Shown here piece by piece: positions 54,371 through 63,876 of a stretch of DNA of 64,000 nt. A model generated the notes under the pieces. The model saw only the letters and a list, made by a program, of their open reading frames with translations. It was not told the DNA's origin and ran no database searches. The DNA is taken from positions 1,798,597-1,862,596 of the forward strand of contig LR590083.2 in assembly GCA_901457705.2 (NCBI GenBank), in the 5' to 3' direction. The DNA comes from Beijerinckiaceae bacterium RH AL1 (lineage in GTDB: Bacteria > Pseudomonadota > Alphaproteobacteria > Rhizobiales > Beijerinckiaceae). The translations under genes were made by a program, and so were the position numbers. Each line of letters opens with the position of its first letter. Positions within the stretch are counted from its first letter, which is position 1.

Positions 54371-55051
54371 CTACTGGATCTTCACGCCGCTTTCCGCGGC
54401 CAGCACCTTGACGACGCGCGGCGTCAGCTCGCCGTTGACCGGCAGGTGGCGGTCGCGCTCGAAGGCCTCGATCGCCTTGCGCGTCTGCGGGCCCACCGTG
54501 CCGCTCGGCTTCAGCGTGAAGCCGAGCTTGGCGAGCGCGCGCTGCGCGCCGAGCACCGTGCGGCTCTCGACCTTCTGCGTCGCGGGCGGCGGCGCCTTGC
54601 CGGAGATCAGCGCGCCGATGAGATCGTCGCCGCCGGTCTCCGCCTCCACGAGATGACGCGGCATCGGCGCGGGCGCCGGCTGCGGCGCGGCGGGCTGCGC
54701 AGCCTCGGGTTCCGGCGCCGGCGTCGCAGGCACCGCGGCGGCGACGCGGGTGGCCGTTGGGCTCGGCCCCAGCGCGATCGCCTTGCCGAACAGCGGCGCC
54801 GGATGGTGCCCCTTCTGCAGGATAAGCGCGTTGACCATGATCGCCACGGCGAGCGCGCCGCTCATGCCGACCGCGCCCCAGCGGGTGGCCTTCTGCATGT
54901 CGATCGTTGGGAAGCGGCGCTTCTTGCCGCCCTTCTTGCGCGACGGGCCCTTGCCCTTCGCTGCGGCGGGGCGGGGCTTGCGCTGCGCCTTCCGGCGCGC
55001 CGGCTCATCGAAGTCGAACGAGTCGTCGAAGCTCGCAACGGCGGTAGGCAT
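54371..55051 (-). CDS. single-pass membrane protein with C-terminal peptidoglycan-binding domain
   Basis: This encodes 226 residues. A basic cytoplasmic N-terminus (RRKAQRKPRPAAAKGKG, RKKGGKKRRF) precedes one transmembrane helix (WGAVGMSGALAVAIMVNALIL, about 58-78), then a Pro/Ala-rich periplasmic linker and a PG_binding_1 domain at the end (GAQRALAKLGFTLKPSGTVGPQTRKAIEAFERDRHL, quoted in part; LNGF/G-L-x-G-T-x-G type). It likely tethers something to the cell wall. It overlaps the upstream histidine kinase gene by one base, so the two are coupled; a link of the pair to envelope or cell-cycle sensing is inference. Confidence 0.85.
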   Translation of the reverse strand: MPTAVASFDDSFDFDEPARRKAQRKPRPAAAKGKGPSRKKGGKKRRFPTIDMQKATRWGAVGMSGALAVAIMVNALILQKGHHPAPLFGKAIALGPSPTATRVAAAVPATPAPEPEAAQPAAPQPAPAPMPRHLVEAETGGDDLIGALISGKAPPPATQKVESRTVLGAQRALAKLGFTLKPSGTVGPQTRKAIEAFERDRHLPVNGELTPRVVKVLAAESGVKIQ

Positions 55052-56835
55052 CAGGCGACATCCTTGAGCTGGGGTGAGGTGCGGCGCAGGCGCGGCGGGA
55101 CGATCTCGATGGGGGCGTCGGCCGTCGACGGCGCCGTCGTGCAGTCGAGCGGGATGCGCAGCGTCACGATAGTGCCGCCGCCGGCCTCGCTCTCGACCGA
55201 GAGCGTGCCGCCATGCAGCCCGAGGAGGCCGCGCACGAGCGCCAGGCCGAGGCCCGAGCCGCCGACGCCGCGGCCGGCGCCGCCCGCCTGGAAGAACGGC
55301 TCTCCGATGTGCGCCAGGTCCTTCGCCGCGATGCCGTAGCCCGTGTCTGCGACGGTGATCGCGAGCGCGGTGCCGCAGGGCCGTGCGCCGAGCGTCACCG
55401 CCCCGCGCTCCGGCGTGTTCTTTATCGCGTTCGACAGCACCGCGACGACGGCCTGGCGCAGCGCGCGCCGGTCGCCGACGACCTCCTCGAGCCGGGCCGG
55501 AACGTCGCGCGCGAGCCGCACGCCGCCCTCGCGCGCAGCCCCGCTCACCGCGTCGATCGCCTGCGCGAGGAGAGCCGCGGGATCGAACGGCTCGGCGACG
55601 ATCGGATAGCTGCCGACGCGGATGCGCGACATGTCGAGCACGGCGTTGACGATCGCAAGCAGCGACTGGCCGGACTGGTTGATGATGCGCGCGAACTCGC
55701 GCTGCTTGGCGACGTCGTCCGGCCGGGTCGTGCGGCTGGCGAGGATGTCGGAGAAGCCGATGATCGCGTTGAGCGGCGTGCGCAGCTCGTGGGTCATCGT
55801 GGTCAGGAACATGTCCTTGGCGTGCAGCGCCTCGGCCATCGCGCGCGCCGCCGTTTCCACCGCTTTATCCTGGCCGGCGCGGCTCGTGACGTCTTCGAGC
55901 ACGGCGACGACGCTCTCCTCGCCGCCCGCCACGACGCGATGAGCGCGGACCTCGATGCTGCGGAAGCCGGGCTCCTCGCCGTCGACCCGCGGCCCGCGCA
56001 GCCGGAAGGTGCCGACGAGCGTGGCATCGGTGCGCGCCGCGTCGTCGATCAGCTTCTGGAAGGCCGGGCGGTCGGCGACCTGCACGCGATCGAACAGGCC
56101 GCGGCCGACGACCTCGGCCTCCAGCGTGTCGAGGACGCTGCCGCGCGGCGCGGCGACGGCGCAGACGGAGCCCGTGGCGTCGAAGCCGACGGTCGCGCGG
56201 CCGAACGCCGCCTCGAGCGCGCGGGTGCGATTGAAGGAACGGGTCATCGCCGCGCGCTGGCTCGTCACGTCGGCGACGAGCCGCTCGAGGCGCAGCGCCG
56301 CGACGAAGATGGCGAGTCCGGCGATCACCGCCGTCGCGACCGCCGGCAGGGCAGCGACGACGCCCGCACCGAGCGACATGGCGAGGATCACCGTCAGCGC
56401 GACGATGATCGCGACCATGCAGCGGCGCATCACCTTGACGTCGAGCGAGGCGGCGGCCTCGACCATCGCCACGGCGAGCCAGGCCGCGGAGAGCCCCGGG
56501 CCGGCGTGAAGAACGAGGCAGAGCACGAGCGCGACAAGGGTGAAGCCGAGGCTCGCTGTGAGATGGCCGAGCTCAAGGCGGCCGCTGCGCGCGACGATCA
56601 TCGCCGCCGAGACGGGCACGAGCGTCAGCGCAAAGAGCAGGCTCTCCGCCAGCGTCGGCGCGCCGTGCAGGGCGAGGAAGAACGGCGCGATGCCGAGCGC
56701 CGCGAAGGCAAGGCCGAGCATGTGCGTGACGAAGGCGGTGTGCCGCTCGCGGTCCGGCGCGGCCACCGACGGGTGGACGAGCACCTGCGCTGCAGCAAAG
56801 ACACCTCGACTGGACAGCACGCCTTGCTCCGACAA
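55051..56835 (-). CDS. PleC/DivJ-like membrane sensor histidine kinase
   Basis: This 594-residue kinase has about five or six hydrophobic helices in its first 190 residues, a PAS-like segment (about 215-325) and a HisKA domain with phospho-acceptor His349 in FLTTMTHELRTPLNAIIGFSDIL, followed by ATPase motifs (AVLSNAIKNTPERG, VADTGYGIAAKD, GGSGLGLALVRGLLGLHGG). The FSDIL after the H box is typical of PleC/DivJ/PdhS kinases that control the cell-cycle regulator DivK in alphaproteobacteria, but many other kinases share it. No receiver is attached. It lies upstream of, and overlaps, the peptidoglycan-binding membrane protein gene. Confidence 0.88.
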   Translation of the reverse strand: MSEQGVLSSRGVFAAAQVLVHPSVAAPDRERHTAFVTHMLGLAFAALGIAPFFLALHGAPTLAESLLFALTLVPVSAAMIVARSGRLELGHLTASLGFTLVALVLCLVLHAGPGLSAAWLAVAMVEAAASLDVKVMRRCMVAIIVALTVILAMSLGAGVVAALPAVATAVIAGLAIFVAALRLERLVADVTSQRAAMTRSFNRTRALEAAFGRATVGFDATGSVCAVAAPRGSVLDTLEAEVVGRGLFDRVQVADRPAFQKLIDDAARTDATLVGTFRLRGPRVDGEEPGFRSIEVRAHRVVAGGEESVVAVLEDVTSRAGQDKAVETAARAMAEALHAKDMFLTTMTHELRTPLNAIIGFSDILASRTTRPDDVAKQREFARIINQSGQSLLAIVNAVLDMSRIRVGSYPIVAEPFDPAALLAQAIDAVSGAAREGGVRLARDVPARLEEVVGDRRALRQAVVAVLSNAIKNTPERGAVTLGARPCGTALAITVADTGYGIAAKDLAHIGEPFFQAGGAGRGVGGSGLGLALVRGLLGLHGGTLSVESEAGGGTIVTLRIPLDCTTAPSTADAPIEIVPPRLRRTSPQLKDVA

Positions 56836-57032
56836 CCCCAGCCGGCGGAACGCACCGCTGATCGGGCCGAGACTGTCAGGCGCCGATTAACCCAACGCTT
56901 AACCGAAGCCGCCAATGCCGATCGCGCCGACTTATGCTTGAGACTTCCTTTCCGCGGCGCGGCAGCAATTCGTTCAACCTCTGCCAGTACATCCGTGGGC
57001 TTGGCCAAGGTGCGGCCAAGTACGGAGGCACG

Positions 57033-57329
57033 GTGCGCTTCGGTCTCAAGTGCATCATCATGCTGGCGATCCTCTACCGCGCGATCCTGCTGTCGCTCGG
57101 CGGATCGGGCGCGGCCGCGCTGTCGTCGCAGGTCGCGGACGCCGTGCCTGTGGCAGAGACGCGGATGCGCGACGAAATCGCCCAGCGCCTGGAGACCTAC
57201 TGCACGCGCGATCCCGAGGCCTGCCTCGACAAGGCCGCGCGACTGACGAGCCTCGTCGCGCCGGCGGCGGCGGCGCCGACCGAGTCCCGGCCGGTGCGGC
57301 ATCGTGCGGTGGCCGCCGCCGCGCACTAG
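57033..57329 (+). CDS. small membrane-anchored or secreted protein, DUF5330-like
   Basis: The product has 98 residues from a GTG at 57033 with GGAGG four bases upstream; an ATG at 56934 would add 33 unlikely residues. It begins MRFGLKCIIMLAILYRAILL, an uncleaved anchor or signal peptide, followed by a short region with a Cys pair (ETYCTRDPEACLDKAARL) and an Ala-rich end. The anchor plus YCxRxPxAC pattern resembles DUF5330-type Rhizobiales proteins, often found near sufE, as here (50 bases downstream on the same strand). Its function is unknown. Confidence 0.65.
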   Translation: MRFGLKCIIMLAILYRAILLSLGGSGAAALSSQVADAVPVAETRMRDEIAQRLETYCTRDPEACLDKAARLTSLVAPAAAAPTESRPVRHRAVAAAAH

Positions 57330-57378
57330 ATGGTAGGGCTCGCACCACCCCGCGCCCGCACCGAGCCGAAGACCCCGC

Positions 57379-57801
57379 ATGGACCTCAACGAGATCGTCG
57401 ACAATTTCGAGCTGCTCGAGGATTGGGAGGATCGCTACCGCTACCTCATCGAGCTCGGCCGCGAGCTCGAGCCGTTGCCGGAGGCGGCGCACAACGACGC
57501 CAACAAGGTGCGCGGCTGCGCGAGCCAGGTCTGGCTGGAGACGACGGTCGAGCGCGACGGCGGCGAACCGCGGATCAAGCTGAAGGGCGACAGCGACGCG
57601 CATATCGTGCGGGGGCTCATCACGCTCGTCTTCGCGGTCTATTCCGGCCGCACGTCGCGCGAGATCGTCGAGACCGACATCCAGCCGCTGTTCGAGAAGC
57701 TCGGCTTCTCCGCCCACCTGACGCCGCAGCGCTCGAACGGGGTGCGGGCGATGGTCGAGCGGATCAAGTCGGACGCGCGGGCCGCGAACGCCGCCGCGTA
57801 G
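57379..57801 (+). CDS. sufE: cysteine desulfuration protein SufE
   Basis: SufE accepts sulfur from the cysteine desulfurase SufS and passes it to the SUF Fe-S assembly scaffold. The 140-residue protein is the usual length, with the sulfur-accepting Cys47 in NKVRGCASQVWL and the flanking blocks FELLEDWEDRYRYLIELGREL (quoted in part) and GLITLVFAVYSGRTSREI. The rest of the suf operon is not nearby; in Rhizobiales sufE is commonly separate. It converges with the second mucR gene. Confidence 0.96.
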   Translation: MDLNEIVDNFELLEDWEDRYRYLIELGRELEPLPEAAHNDANKVRGCASQVWLETTVERDGGEPRIKLKGDSDAHIVRGLITLVFAVYSGRTSREIVETDIQPLFEKLGFSAHLTPQRSNGVRAMVERIKSDARAANAAA

Positions 57802-57804
57802 CGC

Positions 57805-58236
57805 TCAGCGGCGCCGCCGCTGCTGGCCGAGCCCCATCTCCTTGGCCAGCATCGAGCGCGCCTTGGCGTAGCTCGGCGCGACCATCGGATAGTCGGGCGG
57901 CAGGTTCCACTTGGCGCGGTATTGCTCGGGCGACATGTCGTACTGGGCGCGCAGGTGGCGCTTCAGCGACTTGAACCGGCGACCGTCTTCCAGGCAGACG
58001 ATGTAGTCCTCGCCGATCGACTTCTTGACCGGCACGGCGGGCTTCGGCGGCTCGCTCGCGCTCTGCGGGGCCGGCGCCCCGGTCACGCTGCGGAGCGCGG
58101 CATGCACCTCGGCGATCAGCGCCGGAAGCTCGGCCGCCTGCACCGCGTTGTTGGTGACGTAGGCGGCAACGATCGTCGCGGCGAGCTCGGCGTGGTAGGC
58201 GTCGGCCTCGGGGTCCCTGACAGTGTTCTCGTTCAT
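57805..58236 (-). CDS. MucR/Ros-family zinc-finger transcriptional regulator (second copy)
   Basis: The product has 143 residues. It has the same architecture as the MucR at 14290: [23 protein letters not shown], the zinc-finger block [22 protein letters not shown], and [20 protein letters not shown]. It ends in a short, very basic tail (LGQQRRRR) instead of the AT-hook-like tail of the other copy. MucR paralogues are common in Rhizobiales and can form mixed oligomers. It converges with sufE, and its upstream side (58237-58436) faces the EF-G-like gene; that stretch is A+T-rich and may hold control elements for both. Confidence 0.93.
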   Translation of the reverse strand: MNENTVRDPEADAYHAELAATIVAAYVTNNAVQAAELPALIAEVHAALRSVTGAPAPQSASEPPKPAVPVKKSIGEDYIVCLEDGRRFKSLKRHLRAQYDMSPEQYRAKWNLPPDYPMVAPSYAKARSMLAKEMGLGQQRRRR

Positions 58237-58436
58237 GACGATCCACGCTCCGAGGATGACGCGTTCGCGTTGTTCTACTGTCGCCGGCTTCGTATTATTC
58301 TTCGTTCATTCGTGCAGCAAGGATCAAAACGTCTTAGCAGGCCACAAATACGCAGAGTTGCGCGCAGTGCTCCACAGGGGCACTGGACTTCCGCGAAGCG
58401 AGCGACAACATGAAGTCTTTCGCTGGGAAGGCCGGC

Positions 58437-59303
58437 ATGTCCTTCGCGCAGATCCTGATCGAGATCGCCGTCGAGTCGCGCGAGGTGCGCGATGCCCCGG
58501 CGCTGCGTGTGGCACTGGCCGATCTCGCCGCCACTGATCCAACCTGCGAGGTCAGGATCGACGAGGGCTCTGGCCAGGTGCTGCTGGGCGGTCGTGACGA
58601 CGCGCATCTCGATGCCCTCTGCGCGGCGCTGCGCGGGCGCCTGCCGCTTCGCCTCGGCGCGTCGCGGGTCGTCTATCGCGAGACGATCGAGCGGCGCATC
58701 GAGATGGACACGACGCACAAGAAGGCGCGCGATGGCGGCTTCGAGTTCGCCCGCGTCAAGCTCGCCTTCGCGCCGGCCGACGAATGGCGCTTCGTCGCCC
58801 CCGAGGCGGGCAGCTTGCCGGAGGCTTTCGTCGCCGGGATCGAGGCAGCGCTCGTCCGCGGGCGCCGCGCCGGCGTGCTTGCAGGCTATCCGGTGGTCGG
58901 CATCGAGGCGACGGTCCTCGACGGCGCCTGGCACGAGAGCGAAACCTCGCCCGCCGCGGTCGAGGCGGCCACGCTCACCGCCTTCCGCCTCGCCCAGCGT
59001 GAGGTCGGCGTCCTGATGGAGCCGATCATGGAGATCGCGCTCACCGTGCCTGCAGCCCACGCCGGGACGGCGCGCGACGACCTGCTCTTGCGTCGCGGCA
59101 CGCTCGGCAGCCGCCGCGCGCACGCCGACGGTACGGTGACGCTGGAGGGCACGGTGCCGTTCGCCAACGTGCTCGGCTACCGCACCTCGGTCGCCGCGAT
59201 GACGAAAGGCAGCGGCACCGTAGGGCTCGTCTTCAGCCATTTCGAGCCGATGCCGCGCCCCGACCCGACGGACTTTCCCGGCGCGATGGCGATGCGGGCC
59301 TGA
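58437..59303 (+). CDS. stand-alone EF-G domains III-V protein without a GTPase domain
   Basis: The product has 288 residues from the ATG at 58437, chosen because GGGAAGG lies 5 bases upstream (58425-58431); an ATG at 58410 would add nine residues. The whole length aligns with the C-terminal half of elongation factor G. Domain III covers about 1-80 (VRIDEGSGQVLLGGRDDAHLDAL, quoted in part, ending VVYRETI). Domain IV covers about 84-200 (LAGYPVVGIEATVLDGAWHE, with tip His166). Domain V covers about 195-270 (LMEPIMEIALTV, LGYRTSVAAMTKGSGTVGL). The GTPase, G' and II domains and all G motifs are missing. It should bind the ribosome or mimic a tRNA. It is divergent from mucR. Confidence 0.9.
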   Translation: MSFAQILIEIAVESREVRDAPALRVALADLAATDPTCEVRIDEGSGQVLLGGRDDAHLDALCAALRGRLPLRLGASRVVYRETIERRIEMDTTHKKARDGGFEFARVKLAFAPADEWRFVAPEAGSLPEAFVAGIEAALVRGRRAGVLAGYPVVGIEATVLDGAWHESETSPAAVEAATLTAFRLAQREVGVLMEPIMEIALTVPAAHAGTARDDLLLRRGTLGSRRAHADGTVTLEGTVPFANVLGYRTSVAAMTKGSGTVGLVFSHFEPMPRPDPTDFPGAMAMRA

Positions 59304-59347
59304 GTTCGAGCGTGTCCCGATCTCCGCAATCAGGCCGCTCTTCAATC

Positions 59348-59456
59348 CCTCATGGTGAGGAGCGCGGAGCGCGTCTCGAACCAAGAGGGGCCCAGCTGGC
59401 TCGATCCGTGGACCGCCTCGTGGTTCGACTCGCGCTGCGCGCGCCTCACCATGAGG
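59348..59456. repeat. inverted pair of 41-bp palindromic repeats
   Basis: The 41-base unit at 59348-59388 recurs as its reverse complement at 59416-59456 (36 of 41 bases identical, 27-base spacer). Each unit contains the self-complementary core CCTCATGGTGAGG, a GCGC-rich centre and a TCGAACCA/TGGTTCGA block. Units of this type resemble intergenic palindromic repeats I know from Bradyrhizobium, Rhodopseudomonas and Methylobacterium genomes; that resemblance is from memory. The pair can fold into a long cruciform or RNA hairpin and lies between two convergent genes. Confidence 0.75.
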
Positions 59457-59490
59457 CTATCGGGGCACCTCGAACAATCCGGGATGCGCT

Positions 59491-59961
59491 CTAGCCGCGG
59501 CCGCGATAGGTCGGGACGCCCTGGTCCGGCACCCAGAGGCCGGCCGGCGGCGCGCCGGTCTGCCAGAAAACGTCGATCGGCATGCCGCCGCGCGGGTACC
59601 AGTAGCCGCCGATGCGCAGCCAGCGCGGCGCCAGGAGCGCGACGAGGTCGCGACCGATGCGCACCGTGCAATCCTCGTGGAAAGCGCCGTGGTTGCGGAA
59701 GGCGCCGAGGTAGAGCTTGAGGCTCTTCGATTCCACCAGCCAGTCGCCGGGCAGGTAGTCGATCACGATGTGCGCGAAGTCGGGCTGGCCGGTCACCGGG
59801 CAGAGCGAGGTGAATTCCGGCGCCGTGAAGCGGGAGAGATAGTCGACGTCGGCATGCGGGTTCGGCACGCGCTCGAGCTTCGCCTCGTCCGGCGAGGCAG
59901 GCAGCGGGACGTGGCGGCCGAGCGCGTCGAGCGAGGCATCGGAGGGGGCTTTGGACGACAT
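59491..59961 (-). CDS. queF: NADPH-dependent 7-cyano-7-deazaguanine reductase QueF
   Basis: QueF reduces preQ0 to preQ1 in queuosine synthesis. The 156-residue protein (ATG at 59959-59961) is the single-domain type. Its signatures are the catalytic Cys54 in [14 protein letters not shown], the [15 protein letters not shown] block (residues 78-91) with the Glu and Ser/Lys that bind substrate, and HEDCTVRI. It cooperates with queD and queE at 22217-23220; the queuosine genes are split over the window. It converges with the EF-G-like gene across the inverted repeat. Confidence 0.95.
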   Translation of the reverse strand: MSSKAPSDASLDALGRHVPLPASPDEAKLERVPNPHADVDYLSRFTAPEFTSLCPVTGQPDFAHIVIDYLPGDWLVESKSLKLYLGAFRNHGAFHEDCTVRIGRDLVALLAPRWLRIGGYWYPRGGMPIDVFWQTGAPPAGLWVPDQGVPTYRGRG

Positions 59962-60030
59962 GCCTGTTCCATCCCACGCGGCCGCCGGGCCGGCAAGTCG
60001 CGCCAAACAGGACGCGCGAGACAAGACGCG

Positions 60031-60834
60031 TCAGCGCTGGAGCATCGCCTGCGACACGCCCTGCAGGCCGCCGTGCCACACCTGGCGCAGCCGCAGCTCG
60101 TCCTCGACGCGCGCGATCTCGGCCCGCCGCGCCGCCCAGAAGGCCGCGCTCGACAAGCGCGAGCCCGGCATCGGCGCCGCGAACGCCGGCACTGCGATCC
60201 AGCCGGCGACGATCGGCACCGGCGCGGCGGCGTCCCGGGCCGGCGCAGACTCGGCGCGCAGCAACCGGGCGCAATCGAGATCGGTGAGCGCGGAGAGGGC
60301 GGGGCGCTCGTAGCCGACGCGGGCGCGGACCTTCATGAAGGCCTCGCAGGGCAGGGCGCCGCGGCGCATCCACGCCATGGCGATGTAGGGGACGCGTTGG
60401 TTGACGTTGGCGTCGGGATCGGCGCGGTCCCAGCTATCGGCGAAGACGTTGTCCATCGCCGCCGTGCCGGCCGAGACGCTGAGGCGAACCGGCGTCTGCG
60501 GCCCTTCGAGCCGGGTCGGGTCGTAGATCGGCTCGATGCGGGAGATCGCCTCGAGCAGATCGGGTGCGATGTCGGCGCTCTTCTGCGGCCCGCTGAGGTG
60601 CCGGTCGACCAGGGGCGCGATCCAGGAGATCGGCGAGTCGGCGGCCGGCATCTCCGGCGCGTCGCGCATCTCGGGCAGGGCGGCGACGAGACGCGGCGGC
60701 TGCCGCGGCACGAAGCGCGCGGGCAGGATCGGGCGCGAGCCGGCGATGGCGCCGCGCCACTCGGCGCGCGCCGGGGCGCCGGCGAGGGGCGCCGCGACGA
60801 GCGCGAGCGCAAGGAAAGTCGCGACTTTGGGCAT
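60031..60834 (-). CDS. secreted protein of unknown function
   Basis: This encodes 267 residues. The first 24 form a signal peptide (MPKVATFLALALVAAPLAGAPARA). The mature region has a helical block (ADIAPDLLEAISRIEPIYDP) that faintly recalls the start of lytic transglycosylase domains, but the GLMQ-type motifs are absent, so no enzyme name is justified. Other conserved-looking parts are NVFADSWDRADPDANVNQRV, then PYIAMAWMRRGALPC. It is predicted periplasmic. It lies 194 bases from the divergent eno gene and 69 bases upstream of queF on the same strand. Confidence 0.65.
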   Translation of the reverse strand: MPKVATFLALALVAAPLAGAPARAEWRGAIAGSRPILPARFVPRQPPRLVAALPEMRDAPEMPAADSPISWIAPLVDRHLSGPQKSADIAPDLLEAISRIEPIYDPTRLEGPQTPVRLSVSAGTAAMDNVFADSWDRADPDANVNQRVPYIAMAWMRRGALPCEAFMKVRARVGYERPALSALTDLDCARLLRAESAPARDAAAPVPIVAGWIAVPAFAAPMPGSRLSSAAFWAARRAEIARVEDELRLRQVWHGGLQGVSQAMLQR

Positions 60835-60992
60835 GTCCCGTCGAGGGTGGGCTAGCTCGAAAGCGCTAAGAAGCCATGTCGGCGCGACCGTGGCGGACGG
60901 CGCCGCGCTTGAGCTTTTTCGCGCGACGGCGAAATTTTATTGCCGGCCGTGGCCGCGAGACAACGCTTCACCCTTCCCGTCGCGCGGCGTAG

Positions 60993-62312
<1,320 letters not shown>

Positions 62313-62316
62313 GGCT

Positions 62317-63393
62317 CTAGAGCTTCGCGCGACCGGGGATGAGCCGGTCCCGCTGCAGCTCGCCGAACAGGTCGAAGAAGGCGTCGTCCGTCGCCTGGTA
62401 GGCGGTGAAGCCGAGCTTGCGGCTCTTTGACATGTCGGTGACCACCTCGATCGGCCGGCCGAGGTCGGCATCGGTGTGCCAGGCCGAGACAAGGCGGTCG
62501 ATGTCGGGCTCGGCGAGGGCGTGACGCTCGGCGATCTCGCGCCAGACGGGCGCGTCGCCCGCCATCTGCGCCTCGAGCGGCTGGATGCTGCCGTCGAAGG
62601 GAGCCGGCTCGAGGCCGAAGTAGGCGGCAAGCCGCGCCCACATCCATTGCCAGCGGAAGATATCGCCGTCGACGACGTTGAAGGCCTCGTTTGCCGCCGC
62701 CGGCGTCGTCGAGGCCCAGTGCAGGTGGCGCGCCAGCAGCCGCGCATCGGTCATGTCGGTGAGGCTCGACCACTGCGTCGGCGAGCCGGGGAAGCGGAAG
62801 GGCCGTCCGGTCGCCTTGCAGATCGTGGCGTAGACGGCGAGCGTCGTGCCCATGTTCATCGCGTTGCCGACGGCCTTGCCGATGATCGTGTGCGGCCGGT
62901 GCACGCTCCACGAGAAGCCGTCGCGCGACGCGGCGGCGAACACCTCGTCCTCCTGCGCATAATAGAAGTTCTCGAGGTCGAGACGCGGCTGGTCCTCGCG
63001 GAACGGCGTCTGCGGCAGGCTGCCCTTCCCGTAGGCCTCGAACGGCCCGAGGTAGTGCTTGAGGCCGGTGACGAGCGCGACATGCCGCACCGAGCCCGCC
63101 GGGCGCACGGCCTCGAGCAGGTTGCGGACCATGGCGGCGTTGACCCTGATGTTCTCGGCTTCCGTCGCCTGGCGCAGCCACGTGGCGAGGACGACGTGGG
63201 TCGGGCGCAGGTCTTTCAGCGCCGCGGCGAGGCTCGCGGGGTCCTGGAGATCGGCCGCGATCGGCGTGATGCCGGCCTCGTGCACCGGCCGGCGAGCGAG
63301 ACCGTAGACGGCGAAGCCCTCGGCGGCGAACCGGCGCCCCGCCGCGCTCCCGACGATCCCGCTCGATCCGACGATCAGCGCCGTGTCACCCAT
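62317..63393 (-). CDS. PRISE-type short-chain reductase (progesterone 5-beta-reductase/iridoid synthase-like)
   Basis: The product has 358 residues. The NADPH motif is LIVGSSGIVGSAAGRRF, and the atypical SDR catalytic residues lie in VTGLKHYLGPF (Lys) and LDLENFYYAQEDEVF (Tyr), the signature of the PRISE family (1,4-reduction of enones). FSWSVHRPHTIIGKAVGNAMN is another conserved block. Homologues are widespread in plants and proteobacteria; the bacterial substrate is unknown, activated enones being a reasonable guess. It converges with eno and lies 81 bases downstream of the CoA-binding gene on the same strand. Confidence 0.9.
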   Translation of the reverse strand: MGDTALIVGSSGIVGSAAGRRFAAEGFAVYGLARRPVHEAGITPIAADLQDPASLAAALKDLRPTHVVLATWLRQATEAENIRVNAAMVRNLLEAVRPAGSVRHVALVTGLKHYLGPFEAYGKGSLPQTPFREDQPRLDLENFYYAQEDEVFAAASRDGFSWSVHRPHTIIGKAVGNAMNMGTTLAVYATICKATGRPFRFPGSPTQWSSLTDMTDARLLARHLHWASTTPAAANEAFNVVDGDIFRWQWMWARLAAYFGLEPAPFDGSIQPLEAQMAGDAPVWREIAERHALAEPDIDRLVSAWHTDADLGRPIEVVTDMSKSRKLGFTAYQATDDAFFDLFGELQRDRLIPGRAKL

Positions 63394-63474
63394 GTCTCAG
63401 CTCCTGTTGCGACGGCTCATCTGGCGACGGCGGCTGCCGCGATCCAGGGCCGGACGCGAAAAGGGCCTGTGCGA

Positions 63475-63876
63475 TCAGGAGCGGGCGAGCTCGATCTTTG
63501 GACAGCGGTCCATCACGACGGTGAGCCCGGCGGCCTCGGCGCGGGCGGCCGCAGCATGATCGACGACGCCGAGCTGCATCCAGATCACGCGCGGGCGGGG
63601 CGTCAGGCTCAGCGCCTCGTCGACGATGCCGCCGACCGCGGCCGGCTCGCGGAAGATGTCGACCATGTCGATTGGGCGATCCACCTCGCCGAGCGAGGCG
63701 AACACCGGCGCGCCATGGATGCGCCGTCCGGCGATCCCCGGATTGACGCCGACGCAGTCGAAACCGCGGGCCAGCAGGAAGGCGAAGACCTCGTTCGAAG
63801 GACGCGCCGCATTCGCCGACAGGCCGACGACGGCGATGGAGCGGACCGAGGCGAGCAGGGCGACGAGATCGACCAT
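63475..63876 (-). CDS. CoA-binding protein (YccU-like)
   Basis: This is a 133-residue single Rossmann-like CoA_binding domain: SIAVVGLSANAARPSNEVFAFLLARGF (quoted in part) with the nucleotide loop, VNPGIAGRRIHGAPVFASL, then RVIWMQLGVV and VVMDRCPKIEL at the end, matching YccU-type proteins. These are small cytoplasmic proteins whose exact role is unclear; by analogy with succinyl-CoA synthetase they may bind CoA or acyl-CoA. No partner is evident. The 124 bases after it to the window end hold no recognisable gene. Confidence 0.9.
   Translation of the reverse strand: MVDLVALLASVRSIAVVGLSANAARPSNEVFAFLLARGFDCVGVNPGIAGRRIHGAPVFASLGEVDRPIDMVDIFREPAAVGGIVDEALSLTPRPRVIWMQLGVVDHAAAARAEAAGLTVVMDRCPKIELARS

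Noticed and set aside
56887-56902. TTAA-N8-TTAA upstream of the PleC/DivJ-like kinase, considered as a CtrA site.
   Set aside because: The CtrA consensus needs seven bases between the half-sites; here there are eight, so it is only a near match and I did not list it.
60031-60834. Lytic transglycosylase assignment for the secreted protein upstream of queF.
   Set aside because: Only a short helical stretch is reminiscent; the catalytic Glu context and GLMQ-type motifs are missing.
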